Positions 51,296 to 60,143 of a stretch of DNA of 64,000 nt are shown in pieces. The translations under genes were made by a program, and so were the position numbers. The notes beneath the pieces were generated by a model, which was given only the letters and a program-made list of their open reading frames with translations, was not told the origin of the DNA and searched no databases. Each line of letters begins with the position of its first letter. Positions within the stretch are counted from its first letter, which is position 1. Origin of the DNA: Mycobacterium basiliense (lineage in GTDB: Bacteria; Actinomycetota; Actinomycetes; Mycobacteriales; Mycobacteriaceae); assembly GCF_900292015.1 (NCBI RefSeq), contig NZ_LR130759.1, forward strand, positions 1,984,001 through 2,048,000, in the 5' to 3' direction.

Positions 51296-53164
51296 TTACC
51301 AGTGCTTTCTCCACCAGCCGAAGAGCTGGTCCAGGTTGGGTCCCTGTGGATCGCCTTGGGCCACGCACATCATCATTTGAGCTTCGTTTGTCCACGCCAC
51401 GGTCGGGCTGCTGTCCTGAACGGCGCAAAACACTCTTCCGCCGACTTGTGCGTTGTCTGGCCGGTGCCAGTCGGCTGGCGACTTCATCTGGCCCGGACAG
51501 TCGACCATGATGTCTGTGCGCAGTAAGCCGTCGAAGTACTGGCGCAGCGTCGCGGTTTCCCCGAACAGTGTGAAAATTGCCCGCGACGGGCCACCGGCGT
51601 CGACGTTCTTGTCGCATATCACCCTGGCCAGCCCGTCTTTTGGGGGCAGAAAGGTCCTGCAGGTTCCGGGCGCGTAGCCCAACGGCAGCGAACTAAGCAG
51701 CCGCGCCAAAGCGTCCGCCGATACCGCCGACGGCGCGGCGGCCGATGTGGTGGCGGCGCTGGTGGCGGCATTGGGAGCCGACGTCGTCTCGGGTCGCAGG
51801 GTCAGCCAGATTCCCCGGGCCGCGAAGACCAGCACCACGACCACCGCTGCGACGGTCAGCAGCGTCCACGGGTTGCGCAGGCGCCCGGCCCACTCGACCC
51901 GACCAGGGCTGGACGGCGTCGATGGCGACGCGGGGGCAACGGGGCCGGTCTGTGGCGGCGGCGGCGATTGTGCTGGGGGCGTGCTGGCCACGTTGGGCCA
52001 TGAGGTGATGTCGGTCGCGAACGATGGGAGGTTCACGTCCGAGGTTGGCGACGATAGCGACGCCGGAGACGACGGAATTGGTGGGGGTGATTGGGGTCCG
52101 GAAGCTCTCATGGTCTGGGAGGTCTGGGAGGTCTGGGAGGTCTGGGAGGTCTGGGAGGTCTGGGAGGCTTGGGAGGTCTGGGGTGGGTGGGCCACCGGGG
52201 TGGCCGCCGATGGTGGCGAAGTCGAGGGCGTCGCAAAGATCATGCCCGCTTCGGCCGCGGCCTCGGTGTGCAGGCCGCCGGCCTCCTCGCTGCGTTTGAG
52301 GATGCGGAACTCCTGGGCTTGGTGGGGCGCGCTGAGCGCCTGGTGCGCGGCCTGGGCCAGCTCACCGGCGCTCGCATAGCGGTCCTCCGGCCGTTTGGCC
52401 ATTCCGCGCGCGATTACCGCGTCGAAGCTGGCCGGGATCCCGGGTCGCAGCTGGCTCGGGCGCGGAATCGGCGCCATCAGGTGCGCGGTGATCAGCATGC
52501 CGGCGCTGTCGGCTCGGTAGGGCGGGGTGCCGGTCAAGCACTCGTGCAACACGCAGGTCAGCGAATAGATATCCGCGCGGTGGGTGACCTCGGCGTCGGA
52601 GAATCGCTCCGGGGCCATGTACCGCCAGGTGCCGACCGCGCTGCCGAGCTGCGTCAGTTTCTCGTCGGTGGCCGCGCTGGCGATCCCAAAATCAACCAAA
52701 TACACGAAGTCGTCCTGGGTGACCAGAATGTTCTCCGGCTTCACATCGCGGTGCATCACCCCGGCCGCGTGCGCGGAGTCTAACGCCGAGGCCACTTGAT
52801 GCACCAGCGCCACCGCCCACGGCGGTGTCACCGGCCCGAATCGTTCCAGCAGCACCGCCAGGTGGGTGCCCTCGATGAGGCGCATGTCCAAGTACAGTTG
52901 CCCATCGATTTCCCCGTAATCGTGGATGGGCACCACGTGTGGTTCTTGCAATCTGCCCGCGTTACGGGCTTCGCGCTGCATCCGCATGCGAAACACGGGA
53001 TCGTGGCTCAGTGACTCCGACATCAGCTTCAGCGCCACCACCCGCTGACGCACGGTGTCGACGGCCTCATAGACCTCGCCCATTCCGCCGCTACCCAGCT
53101 GCCGCTTGAGGTAGTAGGGCCCGAATTGGGTACCTACTCGCGAACCTCGCGGGGAGGCGCTCAT
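51296..53164 (-). CDS. Receptor-type Ser/Thr protein kinase, 622 aa
   Basis: Kinase domain residues 12-275: LGSGGMGEVYEA glycine loop, VALKLM Lys, HRDVKPENI catalytic loop, DFGIAS, GTWRYMAPER. Juxtamembrane Ser/Thr/Pro/Gln-rich linker with TSQ repeats, a single transmembrane helix near residue 455 (WTLLTVAAVVVVLVFAARGIWL), then an extracellular domain of about 140 residues with four cysteines (TCRTFLPP, VICDKN, DCPGQM, FCAVQD) similar to sensor domains of other mycobacterial kinases but without PASTA repeats. ATG 53164 chosen. I do not recall this kinase at the Rv2730 position of H37Rv. Confidence 0.92.
   Translation of the reverse strand: MSASPRGSRVGTQFGPYYLKRQLGSGGMGEVYEAVDTVRQRVVALKLMSESLSHDPVFRMRMQREARNAGRLQEPHVVPIHDYGEIDGQLYLDMRLIEGTHLAVLLERFGPVTPPWAVALVHQVASALDSAHAAGVMHRDVKPENILVTQDDFVYLVDFGIASAATDEKLTQLGSAVGTWRYMAPERFSDAEVTHRADIYSLTCVLHECLTGTPPYRADSAGMLITAHLMAPIPRPSQLRPGIPASFDAVIARGMAKRPEDRYASAGELAQAAHQALSAPHQAQEFRILKRSEEAGGLHTEAAAEAGMIFATPSTSPPSAATPVAHPPQTSQASQTSQTSQTSQTSQTSQTMRASGPQSPPPIPSSPASLSSPTSDVNLPSFATDITSWPNVASTPPAQSPPPPQTGPVAPASPSTPSSPGRVEWAGRLRNPWTLLTVAAVVVVLVFAARGIWLTLRPETTSAPNAATSAATTSAAAPSAVSADALARLLSSLPLGYAPGTCRTFLPPKDGLARVICDKNVDAGGPSRAIFTLFGETATLRQYFDGLLRTDIMVDCPGQMKSPADWHRPDNAQVGGRVFCAVQDSSPTVAWTNEAQMMMCVAQGDPQGPNLDQLFGWWRKHW
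52112..52183 (-). repeat. 9-bp minisatellite in the kinase linker
   Basis: Eight head-to-tail copies of GGTCTGGGA (plus strand), six perfect and the last two with single changes, coding for Thr-Ser-Gln triplets on the minus strand. Units are multiples of three, so slippage changes linker length without breaking the kinase. Expect copy-number variation among strains. Confidence 0.93.
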
Positions 53165-53616
53165 CGCCGACTCCTCAGACCAACGGGCAATCGCAGCAAG
53201 CCGCACTTGGCGGCCCACCTGCCGACCGCATACCCCGGTGCAGCAACCATGACGCTAATTCCTCACCATTGCGGGCGCACCAAAACTGCGGCATCCGTCC
53301 CACAGCTGCAATCGTTCCGTTAGCTGCTGCGCGCGGTCTCGGCCAGCGGCGGGCGAGCTCGGCCGGCAAACATGGAGCGACCGCCGACCTTCCGCATCGC
53401 CGCAGTTGAGCGCCGCGGCCGCGGTCCCGAAAGCCTACCGTCGGCGGTCTCCGGTGACCCGCGGCCAGCGGCTCGCCCGAGGCCTGCGCTCGGTACTCAT
53501 TTATGTGGGATTGCCCAGTTGTGCTGCTTATCCACCGCACAAGGGTCATTATTGAACAACTGCTTAACAGGAGGTTTACCCGACAGCTTCCGAATCGGAT
53601 CGCTAGGAGGTCACCT
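53165..53616. other. 452-bp region between divergent kinase and transporter genes
   Basis: No gene recognised. Plus-strand end holds two AGGAGG sites: one near 53569 without a fitting start and one at 53605-53610 that serves the transporter. The remainder is GC-rich without clear inverted repeats. Confidence 0.5.
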
Positions 53617-54519
53617 ATGACAAAGGTCGAGATATCGACCTTGCTCGCACTGGCCGCAGCGTTGCTGGCCGGCATCGGATATGTAGTCCTGCAGCGGTCC
53701 GCGCAGCAGGTCACCGACGAAGAGGTCGGTCACTTCACGCTGTTTCATCTATCGCTGCGGCACGCGCAGTGGTGGCTGGGCAGCGCCGCGGCCCTGTCCA
53801 GCTTCACCTTGCAGGCCGTCGCCCTAACCATGGGGTCGGTGGTGTTGGTTCAGTCCCTGCAGGCGACCGCACTGCTGTTCGCGTTGCCGATCGATGCCCG
53901 GCTGACCAATCACCGCTGTACCCCCAAAGAGTGGATGTGGGCGGTTTTGCTCGCCAGTTCGGTGGCCGTCATCGTGATGGCGGGTGATCCGGCGGCCGGC
54001 CATGCGCGAGCCCCGCTCTCGACCTGGGCAGTCGTTGCCGTGGTGATGGTTCCCGCGGTGTTTCTCTGCGTGTTGGGGGCGCGGATGATCGTGGGCGCGC
54101 CATCGGCGGTGCTGTTGGCGGTGGCGTCGGCGGCAACGCTGGCGGTCTTCACGGTGCTGACCAAAGGCGTGGTGACCGTGCTGGGTAGTGGGTTTGCGGC
54201 GGTGTTTGATACTCCCGAGTTCTATGCGTGGATCATTGTGTTGCCCCTGGGGCTGATGCTTCAGCAATCGTCGTTGCGCGCGGGGGCGCTGACCGCCTCG
54301 TTGCCGACGATCATCGTGGCTAGGCCGGTGATTGCTTCAGCACTAGGGATCAGTGTGCTCGACGAGACGTTGCACACCGGTGAATTCGCGTTGTTCGCGC
54401 TGGTAGCCGCGGTGGCGGTGGTGGTCGCCGCGACGATAGCCCTGGCCCGCGACGAGGCCGCGATGATGGCGTCGCCGCGCCGCCGTATAGAAGCCACCGG
54501 CCAGTTGGCCATGCGCTAG
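53617..54519 (+). CDS. DMT-like multi-spanning membrane protein, tandem copy 1 (Rv2729c-like), 300 aa
   Basis: Nine to ten hydrophobic helices; EamA/drug-metabolite-transporter style. Conserved marks shared with copy 2: LQRSAQQVTDEEVGHF, SLRHAQWWLG, TMGSVVLVQSLQATALLFALPI, QQSSLRAGALTASLPTIIVARPVI and LDETLHTGEF. ATG 53617 has AGGAGG 7 bp upstream. The direction and substrate of transport are unknown. Tandem duplication with the gene at 54922. Confidence 0.85.
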   Translation: MTKVEISTLLALAAALLAGIGYVVLQRSAQQVTDEEVGHFTLFHLSLRHAQWWLGSAAALSSFTLQAVALTMGSVVLVQSLQATALLFALPIDARLTNHRCTPKEWMWAVLLASSVAVIVMAGDPAAGHARAPLSTWAVVAVVMVPAVFLCVLGARMIVGAPSAVLLAVASAATLAVFTVLTKGVVTVLGSGFAAVFDTPEFYAWIIVLPLGLMLQQSSLRAGALTASLPTIIVARPVIASALGISVLDETLHTGEFALFALVAAVAVVVAATIALARDEAAMMASPRRRIEATGQLAMR

Positions 54520-54921
54520 CGCCGGTAACGAATCGATCTTGTTTATCTGCCGGGTCGTGCGATGACCCCTAGTGGCCCGGTAACGTGGCCGGCCAGGCGC
54601 TGGGGGGATGCGGCGCCTGGCTAAGGGGGTCGTGCTGGTGTTTTTGGGGTGGAGCGCCACCGGTATCGCGCCGTGGCGGTGGTCGCCACGGCAAGCCGTT
54701 TCGTGCGGAAGCGAAGCACATCTGCTGCACAGGTTCTGCATAGGTTCCTAAACGGTTGTCGACGTTAGCTAGGGACAGGCGAGTGTTCGGGTCCGTTCCT
54801 AATGACGTGGCTGTAGCCGACCGCAGGGGGTCACCCTGGTTGGAAACGTTTGGGAAACGGGTAGTGGATACCGGATGGACACAGCGCTCCCGGGGGCCGT
54901 GCAGCGGCAAGGAGGTTGACC
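54520..54921 (+). other. 402-bp spacer between the transporter paralogues
   Basis: Contains a hairpin (54592-54621) after the first gene and a GC-poor patch near 54720-54780 before the second. No gene recognised. AAGGAGG at 54909-54915 belongs to the second gene. Confidence 0.5.
54592..54621 (+). terminator. Hairpin after transporter copy 1
   Basis: GCCAGGCGC (54592-54600) and GCGCCTGGC (54613-54621) form a perfect 9-bp GC stem with a 12-base loop, 73 bp after the stop codon, followed at some distance by GTTTTTGG. Reads as an intrinsic-like mycobacterial terminator separating the two paralogues. Confidence 0.6.
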
Positions 54922-55902
54922 ATGACGAACGCGGACATCGCGGTTGTTCTTGCACTACTTGCCGCGTTGGCGTCCGCATTGGGCAACGTAACCCGGCAGC
55001 GCTCGGCGCAGGAGATCACCGATCAGGAGGTCGGGCACCTGCGATTGTTCTGGCTTTCACTGCGCGACACTCGGTGGTGGCTGGGAGCCCTCGGGGCGAT
55101 CGGCAACTATTTGCTGCAGGCGGCAGCTCTGTCGCTGGGATCGGTCGTGCTGGTGTCGGCGCTACAGGTGACGGCGTTGCTTTTCGCGCTGCCGATCTAC
55201 GCCCGCGTCACCCGACGCAGGGTCACCCGCTGGGAATGGACTTGGGCGGTGCTGCTGGCCGCTTCGCTCGCCGTGGTGGTCATCGTCGGTGATCCGGACG
55301 TCGGCGCGTCACGCGGCTCAATCACCACCTGGATCGTGGTGGCCGCGGTGCTTGGTCCGGTGATGTTGTTCTGTGTGCTGGGCGCACGGATCTGGTCGGG
55401 CTCAGTGGCCGCGGTGCTGTTGGCGGTGGTCGCCGGTTGCTCGTTGGCCCTGTTCGCGGTGCTGACCAAAGCGGTTGTTGAGGTGGTCCGTGGGGGAGCA
55501 GCGGCGCTGTTCAGCGCGCCGGAGTTCTACGCATGGATTGCCGCCGCCTTGGGCGGGATGATCTTCCAACAGTCGTCGTTCCGGGCCGGTGCGTTGACCG
55601 CCTCGTTGCCCACCGTGGTGGTCGCCAAACCACTGATCGGTGCGGTGCTCGGCATCGTGCTGCTTGGTGAGACATTGGACACCAGCGGCCCCGGGCTTGT
55701 TGTGGTGGCCATCGGTGTGGTGTTAGTGCTCGTTGCGACGATAGCGCTGGCCCGCGGCGAGGCCGAGAAGGTGTCCGAGGAGGCGGCCGAGAGCGGCCGC
55801 ATTCCGGTAGTAAAGCCTGGGTCTGGGGTGCCGTTGCGGTTCCGGTCGGTTGACGACGACGCCCGAACGGACCGATTACGCAGGGCGGGCCAGTCGGTCT
55901 GA
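54922..55902 (+). CDS. DMT-like multi-spanning membrane protein, tandem copy 2 (Rv2729c-like), 326 aa
   Basis: Same architecture and motifs as copy 1: TRQRSAQEITDQEVGHLRLFWLSLRDTRWWLG, SLGSVVLVSALQVTALLFALPIYARV, QQSSFRAGALTASLPTVVVAKPLIGAVLG, LGETLDTSGPG. C-terminal soluble extension of about 45 residues, VSEEAAESGRIPVVKPG onwards, not present in copy 1. ATG 54922 follows AAGGAGG. This copy is closest in position to Rv2728c and miaA and is the probable orthologue of Rv2729c. Confidence 0.88.
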   Translation: MTNADIAVVLALLAALASALGNVTRQRSAQEITDQEVGHLRLFWLSLRDTRWWLGALGAIGNYLLQAAALSLGSVVLVSALQVTALLFALPIYARVTRRRVTRWEWTWAVLLAASLAVVVIVGDPDVGASRGSITTWIVVAAVLGPVMLFCVLGARIWSGSVAAVLLAVVAGCSLALFAVLTKAVVEVVRGGAAALFSAPEFYAWIAAALGGMIFQQSSFRAGALTASLPTVVVAKPLIGAVLGIVLLGETLDTSGPGLVVVAIGVVLVLVATIALARGEAEKVSEEAAESGRIPVVKPGSGVPLRFRSVDDDARTDRLRRAGQSV

Positions 55903-55973
55903 CCTGATGAGTGCGCGCGATCCCACCAGACCGGTGTGCTCGGGCTGCGCGGGTAGACACTACGTTTGGTGGC

Positions 55974-56669
55974 GTGTTGAGCGCCATCGCGATCGTCCCG
56001 TCGGCGCCGGTGCTTGTTCCCCAACTCGCCGGACGTGCCGCTGCTGAACTGGCCGACCTCGGGTCGGCGGTGATCGCGGCGGCGGACTTGTTGCCGTCAC
56101 GGTGGGTCGCCGTCGGGGTGGGAAGCGTCGAGGCGGTGGTCGATTCCAATGCCGTCGGCACGTTCGCGGGCTTCGGTGCAGACGTGCGGGTTCGGCTGGC
56201 GCCGTCGGGCGCAGATCGGTGCGAGGTTCCGGCCGATGTGCCCCTCTGCGCCCTGGTAGCGGCCTGGGTGCGGGGCCAGGCCGCGCCGGAGGCCACTGCA
56301 CGGGTACGTGTCTACGCCGACGATCTGGATCCTGCGGTCGCGCTGGCCAGGGGCAAGCACTTGCGCGCGGAGATCGACCGGCTGCCCGATCCGATCGGTG
56401 TGCTGGTAGTCGCCGACGGCGTCAACACGCTGACACCCGGCGCACCCGGCGGGTATGACCCCACAGGAGCCGATGCACAGCTGCGCCTGGCCGACGCGCT
56501 GGCGGCCGGTGATGCGCCGGCGTTGGCTCGGTTACCCGCACGGATCCTTGGCCGCGTCGCCTTTCAGGTGCTTGCGGGTCTGGTCGAAGCTGGACCGCGT
56601 TCGGCAAAGGAGCTCTACCGTGGGGCACCCTATGGCGTGGGCTATTTTGTGGGCGTTTGGCAGCCATGA
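55974..56669 (+). CDS. Class III extradiol dioxygenase-like protein (Rv2728c-like), 231 aa
   Basis: [28 protein letters not shown] opens like LigB-type extradiol proteins, with [28 protein letters not shown] further on; true metal ligands are not certain. GTG 55974 gives 231 residues as in H37Rv. Its stop overlaps miaA (ATGA at 56666-56669). Located in all actinobacterial miaB-miaA-dapF neighbourhoods, role unknown. Confidence 0.85.
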   Translation: MLSAIAIVPSAPVLVPQLAGRAAAELADLGSAVIAAADLLPSRWVAVGVGSVEAVVDSNAVGTFAGFGADVRVRLAPSGADRCEVPADVPLCALVAAWVRGQAAPEATARVRVYADDLDPAVALARGKHLRAEIDRLPDPIGVLVVADGVNTLTPGAPGGYDPTGADAQLRLADALAAGDAPALARLPARILGRVAFQVLAGLVEAGPRSAKELYRGAPYGVGYFVGVWQP

Positions 56670-57604
56670 GGCCACTGGCGATTATCGGCCCGACGGGCAC
56701 CGGGAAATCGCAAGTGGCGATCGAGGTGGTGGAGCGGCTTGCCGGCGAGGTAGGCGCGGAAATCGTGAATGCCGATGCGATGCAGCTCTACCGGGGCATG
56801 GACATCGGGACCGCGAAACTGCCCGTCGCGCAGCGCCGGGGTATTCCGCACCATCAACTCGACGTCCTTGACGTCACCCAGACGGCGACGGTGGCCCGCT
56901 TTCAGCAGTGCGCCGCCGTTGACATCGAGGCGATCGCGGCCCGCGGGGCGGTACCGCTGGTGGTGGGCGGTTCGATGCTTTACGTTCAGTCGCTGCTGGA
57001 TGACTGGTCGTTTCCGGGCACCGATCCAGCCGTGCGCGCCAGCTGGGAACGGCGCCTCGCCGAGGTCGGGGTGGGTGAACTGCACGCCGAGTTGGCTCGC
57101 CGCGACCCGGCCGCCGCCGCCACGATCCTGCCCACCGACGGCAGGCGCACTGTGCGTGCACTCGAAGTCATCGAACTCACCGGGCGTCCCTTCGCCGCTT
57201 CCGCGCCGCGCATCGGCACCGCTCGGTGGGGCACGGTTATCGTCGGATTAGATTGTGAGACAACGGTTCTCGATGAAAGGCTGGCACGGCGAACCGATGG
57301 GATGTTCGACCGGGGCCTGGTTGATGAAGTGCGCGAATTGCTGCGTCTGGGCCTGCGGGATGGGGCTACCGCGGTGCGTGCGCTGGGTTATGCCCAGGTG
57401 ATCGCGGCACTCGACGCCGGCGGGAGCGCCGAGCTGCTGAGCGACGCGCACGAGCGCACCTACCTGGGTACCCGTCGCTACGCGCGACGACAGCGGTCCT
57501 GGTTCCGTCGGGACCACCGGGTGCACTGGCTCGATGTGGGAGCGGCAGACGGCATCGCCCGTACCGTCCGTGACGCACTGCGAGTGTGGCGGGACGTAAC
57601 CTGA
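56666..57604 (+). CDS. miaA: tRNA dimethylallyltransferase MiaA, 312 aa
   Basis: P-loop [61 protein letters not shown], and C-terminal [20 protein letters not shown]. Isopentenylates A37 of tRNA, giving the substrate for MiaB. ATG 56666 overlaps the preceding stop. dapF begins 4 bp after its stop. Confidence 0.96.
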   Translation: MRPLAIIGPTGTGKSQVAIEVVERLAGEVGAEIVNADAMQLYRGMDIGTAKLPVAQRRGIPHHQLDVLDVTQTATVARFQQCAAVDIEAIAARGAVPLVVGGSMLYVQSLLDDWSFPGTDPAVRASWERRLAEVGVGELHAELARRDPAAAATILPTDGRRTVRALEVIELTGRPFAASAPRIGTARWGTVIVGLDCETTVLDERLARRTDGMFDRGLVDEVRELLRLGLRDGATAVRALGYAQVIAALDAGGSAELLSDAHERTYLGTRRYARRQRSWFRRDHRVHWLDVGAADGIARTVRDALRVWRDVT

Positions 57605-57608
57605 TTTG

Positions 57609-58481
57609 GTGATCTTCGCCAAGGGCCACGGCACCCAGAACGACTTTGTGCTGCTGCCCGACGTCGATGCCCAGGTGATGCTGTCGGCTGCTCAGGTCGC
57701 CGCGCTCTGCGATCGTCGCCAGGGACTGGGCGCCGACGGCGTGCTGCGGGTCACCACGGCGCGCGCGGCCCTGGCCGCCGGTGTGCTCGATCGTCTGCCC
57801 GACGGCGTCAGCGCGGACGACTGGTACATGGACTACCGCAACGCGGACGGCTCGACCGCGCAGATGTGCGGCAACGGTGTACGGGTGTTTGCCCACTACC
57901 TGCATGCCAGCGGTCTGGAACGTCGTCGCGAATTCGTTGTCGGGTCACTGGCCGGCCCCCGGCCGGTCACCGTGCACCAGATGGATCAGACCAACGCCGA
58001 GGTCACGGTCGACATGGGCAAGGCCAACACGCTGGGCGTGGGGGAGGCCGTGATCGGCGGCCAGCGGTTTGCCGGCGTGGCCGTTGACGTCGGCAACCCC
58101 CACCTGGCGTGCCTGGACCCGCAGCTGACGCCGGCAGCGCTGGCCGCACTGGATATCGGTGCGCCGGTCGATTTCGACCACGGGCGGTTCCCCGAAGGTG
58201 TCAACGTCGAAGTGCTCACGGCTCCGTCCGGTGGCGTGGTCTGGATGCGCGTGCATGAACGTGGGGTGGGGGAAACCCGCTCATGCGGCACCGGCACGGT
58301 CGCTGCCGTCGTCGCCGCGTTGGCCGGCGAGGGCGCCGCCACTGGCACGCTCATTGTGCGTGTGCCCGGCGGCGAGGTCGAGGTCAGCATCACCAACGCG
58401 ACCAGCCTGCTGCGCGGACCGTCGGTGCTGGTGGCCCGCGGCGAACTCAGCGAGGAATGGTGGCGGGCGCAACAACGTTAA
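57609..58481 (+). CDS. dapF: Diaminopimelate epimerase, 290 aa
   Basis: [51 protein letters not shown] with the first catalytic Cys, [31 protein letters not shown] with the second. Converts LL- to meso-diaminopimelate. GTG 57609 gives the length of the H37Rv protein within one residue; TTG 57606 is immediately adjacent. Confidence 0.96.
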   Translation: MIFAKGHGTQNDFVLLPDVDAQVMLSAAQVAALCDRRQGLGADGVLRVTTARAALAAGVLDRLPDGVSADDWYMDYRNADGSTAQMCGNGVRVFAHYLHASGLERRREFVVGSLAGPRPVTVHQMDQTNAEVTVDMGKANTLGVGEAVIGGQRFAGVAVDVGNPHLACLDPQLTPAALAALDIGAPVDFDHGRFPEGVNVEVLTAPSGGVVWMRVHERGVGETRSCGTGTVAAVVAALAGEGAATGTLIVRVPGGEVEVSITNATSLLRGPSVLVARGELSEEWWRAQQR

Positions 58482-58516
58482 TTCGGATGCATGTCGACGC
58501 TTGGGCGTGCACTATT

Positions 58517-58578
58517 GCTAATTGCCTATGAACGCTAATTGCCTACGACCGCTAATTGACTGCTAATCGCCTATGACA
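58517..58578 (+). repeat. 17-bp imperfect tandem repeat running into the hflX start codon
   Basis: Units begin GCTAAT(T/C)G: 58517-58533, 58534-58550, a shortened 58551-58561, and 58562-58578, the last containing the hflX ATG (58573). Unit 1, GCTAATTGCCTATGAAC, also holds an ATG in the same relative place. No Shine-Dalgarno sequence precedes the start, so initiation may depend on the unit itself. Confidence 0.88.
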
Positions 58579-60033
58579 AATCCTGAAGTTCCCGACCCGA
58601 CGGTGTCAGTGCCCAGCACCGGCGAGCTCGCTCTTGAAGACCGATCCGCATTGCGCCGGGTCGCCGGGCTGTCGACCGAGCTGGCCGACGTTACCGAGGT
58701 CGAGTATCGGCAGCTGCGGCTGGAACGGGTGGTCCTGGTGGGCGTGTGGACCGAAGGCAGCGCCGCGGACAACCAGGCCAGCCTGGCCGAGTTGGCTGCA
58801 CTGGCCGAGACCGCCGGCTCCCAGGTGCTCGAGGGGCTCATTCAGCGCCGAGACCGGCCCGACCCGTCGACCTACATCGGCGCTGGTAAGGCGCGCGAAC
58901 TGCGCGATGTCGTGGTGGCGACAGGTGCCGACACCGTCATCTGTGACGGTGAACTGTCGCCGGCCCAGCTGACCGCCCTGGAGAAGGCCGTCAAGGTCAA
59001 GGTTATCGACCGAACCGCGCTCATCCTCGACATCTTCGCCCAGCATGCGACCAGCCGTGAGGGTAAGGCTCAGGTGTCGTTGGCTCAGATGGAGTACATG
59101 CTGCCGCGGCTGCGCGGCTGGGGTGAATCGATGTCGCGGCAGGCCGGCGGTCGGGCCGGCGGCAGCGGCGGTGGGGTGGGCCTGCGGGGCCCCGGCGAAA
59201 CCAAGATCGAGACCGACCGGCGCCGCATCCGGGAACGGATGGCAAAGCTACGGCGCGAGATCCGGGCAATGAAACAGGTCCGCGACACCCAGCGCAGCCG
59301 GCGCCTGCACAGTGACGTACCGTCGATCGCCATCGTCGGTTACACCAACGCCGGCAAATCCAGCCTGCTCAACGCGTTAACCGGGGCGGGAGTGCTGGTT
59401 GAGGACGCGTTGTTCGCAACCTTGGAACCGACCACCCGGCGCGCGGAGTTGGACGCCGACGCGATGGGAGCCCGGCCCTTCCTGCTCACCGACACCGTCG
59501 GCTTTGTCCGGCACCTGCCCACCCAGCTGGTGGAGGCATTTCGGTCCACGCTGGAAGAGGTGGTCGAAGCCGACCTGCTGTTGCACGTCATCGACGGGTC
59601 GGACCTCAATCCGCTGGCTCAGATCAATGCGGTGCGCCAGGTGATCTCTGAGGTGATGGCCGACCACGGCGCTGATGAACCCGGCGCGCCCGCAGAGCTG
59701 CTGGTGGTGAACAAGGTCGACGCCGCCGGCGATCTGGCACTGGCCAAGCTGCGGCACGCGCTGCCCGGCGCGGTATTCGTCTCCGCGCGCACCGGCGACG
59801 GCATCGGCGCGCTGCGGCGGCGAATGGCGGAGCTGGTGGCTCCCACCGACACCGCGGTAGACGTGATGATTCCATATGACCGCGGCGACTTGGCGGCCCG
59901 CGTGCACGCCGACGGACGAGTCCGGCACGCAGAACACACGCCCGAGGGCACCCGGATCCAAGCCAGGGTGCCCAGCGCGTTGGCTGCTAGCCTGCGCGAT
60001 TTCGCTACCTCATCCACGACACCGCGCACGTAA
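58573..60033 (+). CDS. hflX: Ribosome-associated GTPase HflX, 486 aa
   Basis: N-terminal HflX domain (DRPDPSTYIGAGKARELRDVV ... IDRTALILDIFAQHATSREGKAQVSLAQMEYMLPRLRGWG) and glycine-rich LRGPGETKIETDRRRIRERM, then a GTPase domain with G1 GYTNAGKSSLLNALTG, G3 DTVGFVRHLP, G4 NKVD. Splits or rescues stalled 70S/50S ribosomes; in mycobacteria linked to macrolide and hypoxia tolerance. ATG 58573, no ribosome site, embedded in the tandem repeat. Confidence 0.95.
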   Translation: MTNPEVPDPTVSVPSTGELALEDRSALRRVAGLSTELADVTEVEYRQLRLERVVLVGVWTEGSAADNQASLAELAALAETAGSQVLEGLIQRRDRPDPSTYIGAGKARELRDVVVATGADTVICDGELSPAQLTALEKAVKVKVIDRTALILDIFAQHATSREGKAQVSLAQMEYMLPRLRGWGESMSRQAGGRAGGSGGGVGLRGPGETKIETDRRRIRERMAKLRREIRAMKQVRDTQRSRRLHSDVPSIAIVGYTNAGKSSLLNALTGAGVLVEDALFATLEPTTRRAELDADAMGARPFLLTDTVGFVRHLPTQLVEAFRSTLEEVVEADLLLHVIDGSDLNPLAQINAVRQVISEVMADHGADEPGAPAELLVVNKVDAAGDLALAKLRHALPGAVFVSARTGDGIGALRRRMAELVAPTDTAVDVMIPYDRGDLAARVHADGRVRHAEHTPEGTRIQARVPSALAASLRDFATSSTTPRT

Positions 60034-60084
60034 CGCCTGCCCAGATCGCGCCGTGGCGTGCGATTAGCCCCCGCGGCAGCTGCC

Positions 60085-60104
60085 TACCAACCGTATGGTT
60101 GGTA
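60085..60104. promoter_or_regulatory. Perfect palindrome upstream of fadE20
   Basis: TACCAACCGTATGGTTGGTA: 8-bp arms TACCAACC/GGTTGGTA with spacer GTAT, 40 bp before the ATG and overlapping a TATACC promoter-like hexamer. It has the form of a TetR-family operator. It is not the KstR or KstR2 consensus as I remember them. Confidence 0.75.
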
Positions 60105-60143
60105 TACCGTGGGCAGCACAGTACTCTTCGCTGGAGGTCAGCC

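Noticed and set aside
52112..52299. Gly-rich plus-strand frame over the minisatellite resembling PGRS
   Set aside because: It is the antisense of the kinase linker; no PE domain or start signal.
54756..55292. Separate plus-strand gene starting before transporter copy 2
   Set aside because: It runs out of frame through the transporter and has no family features.
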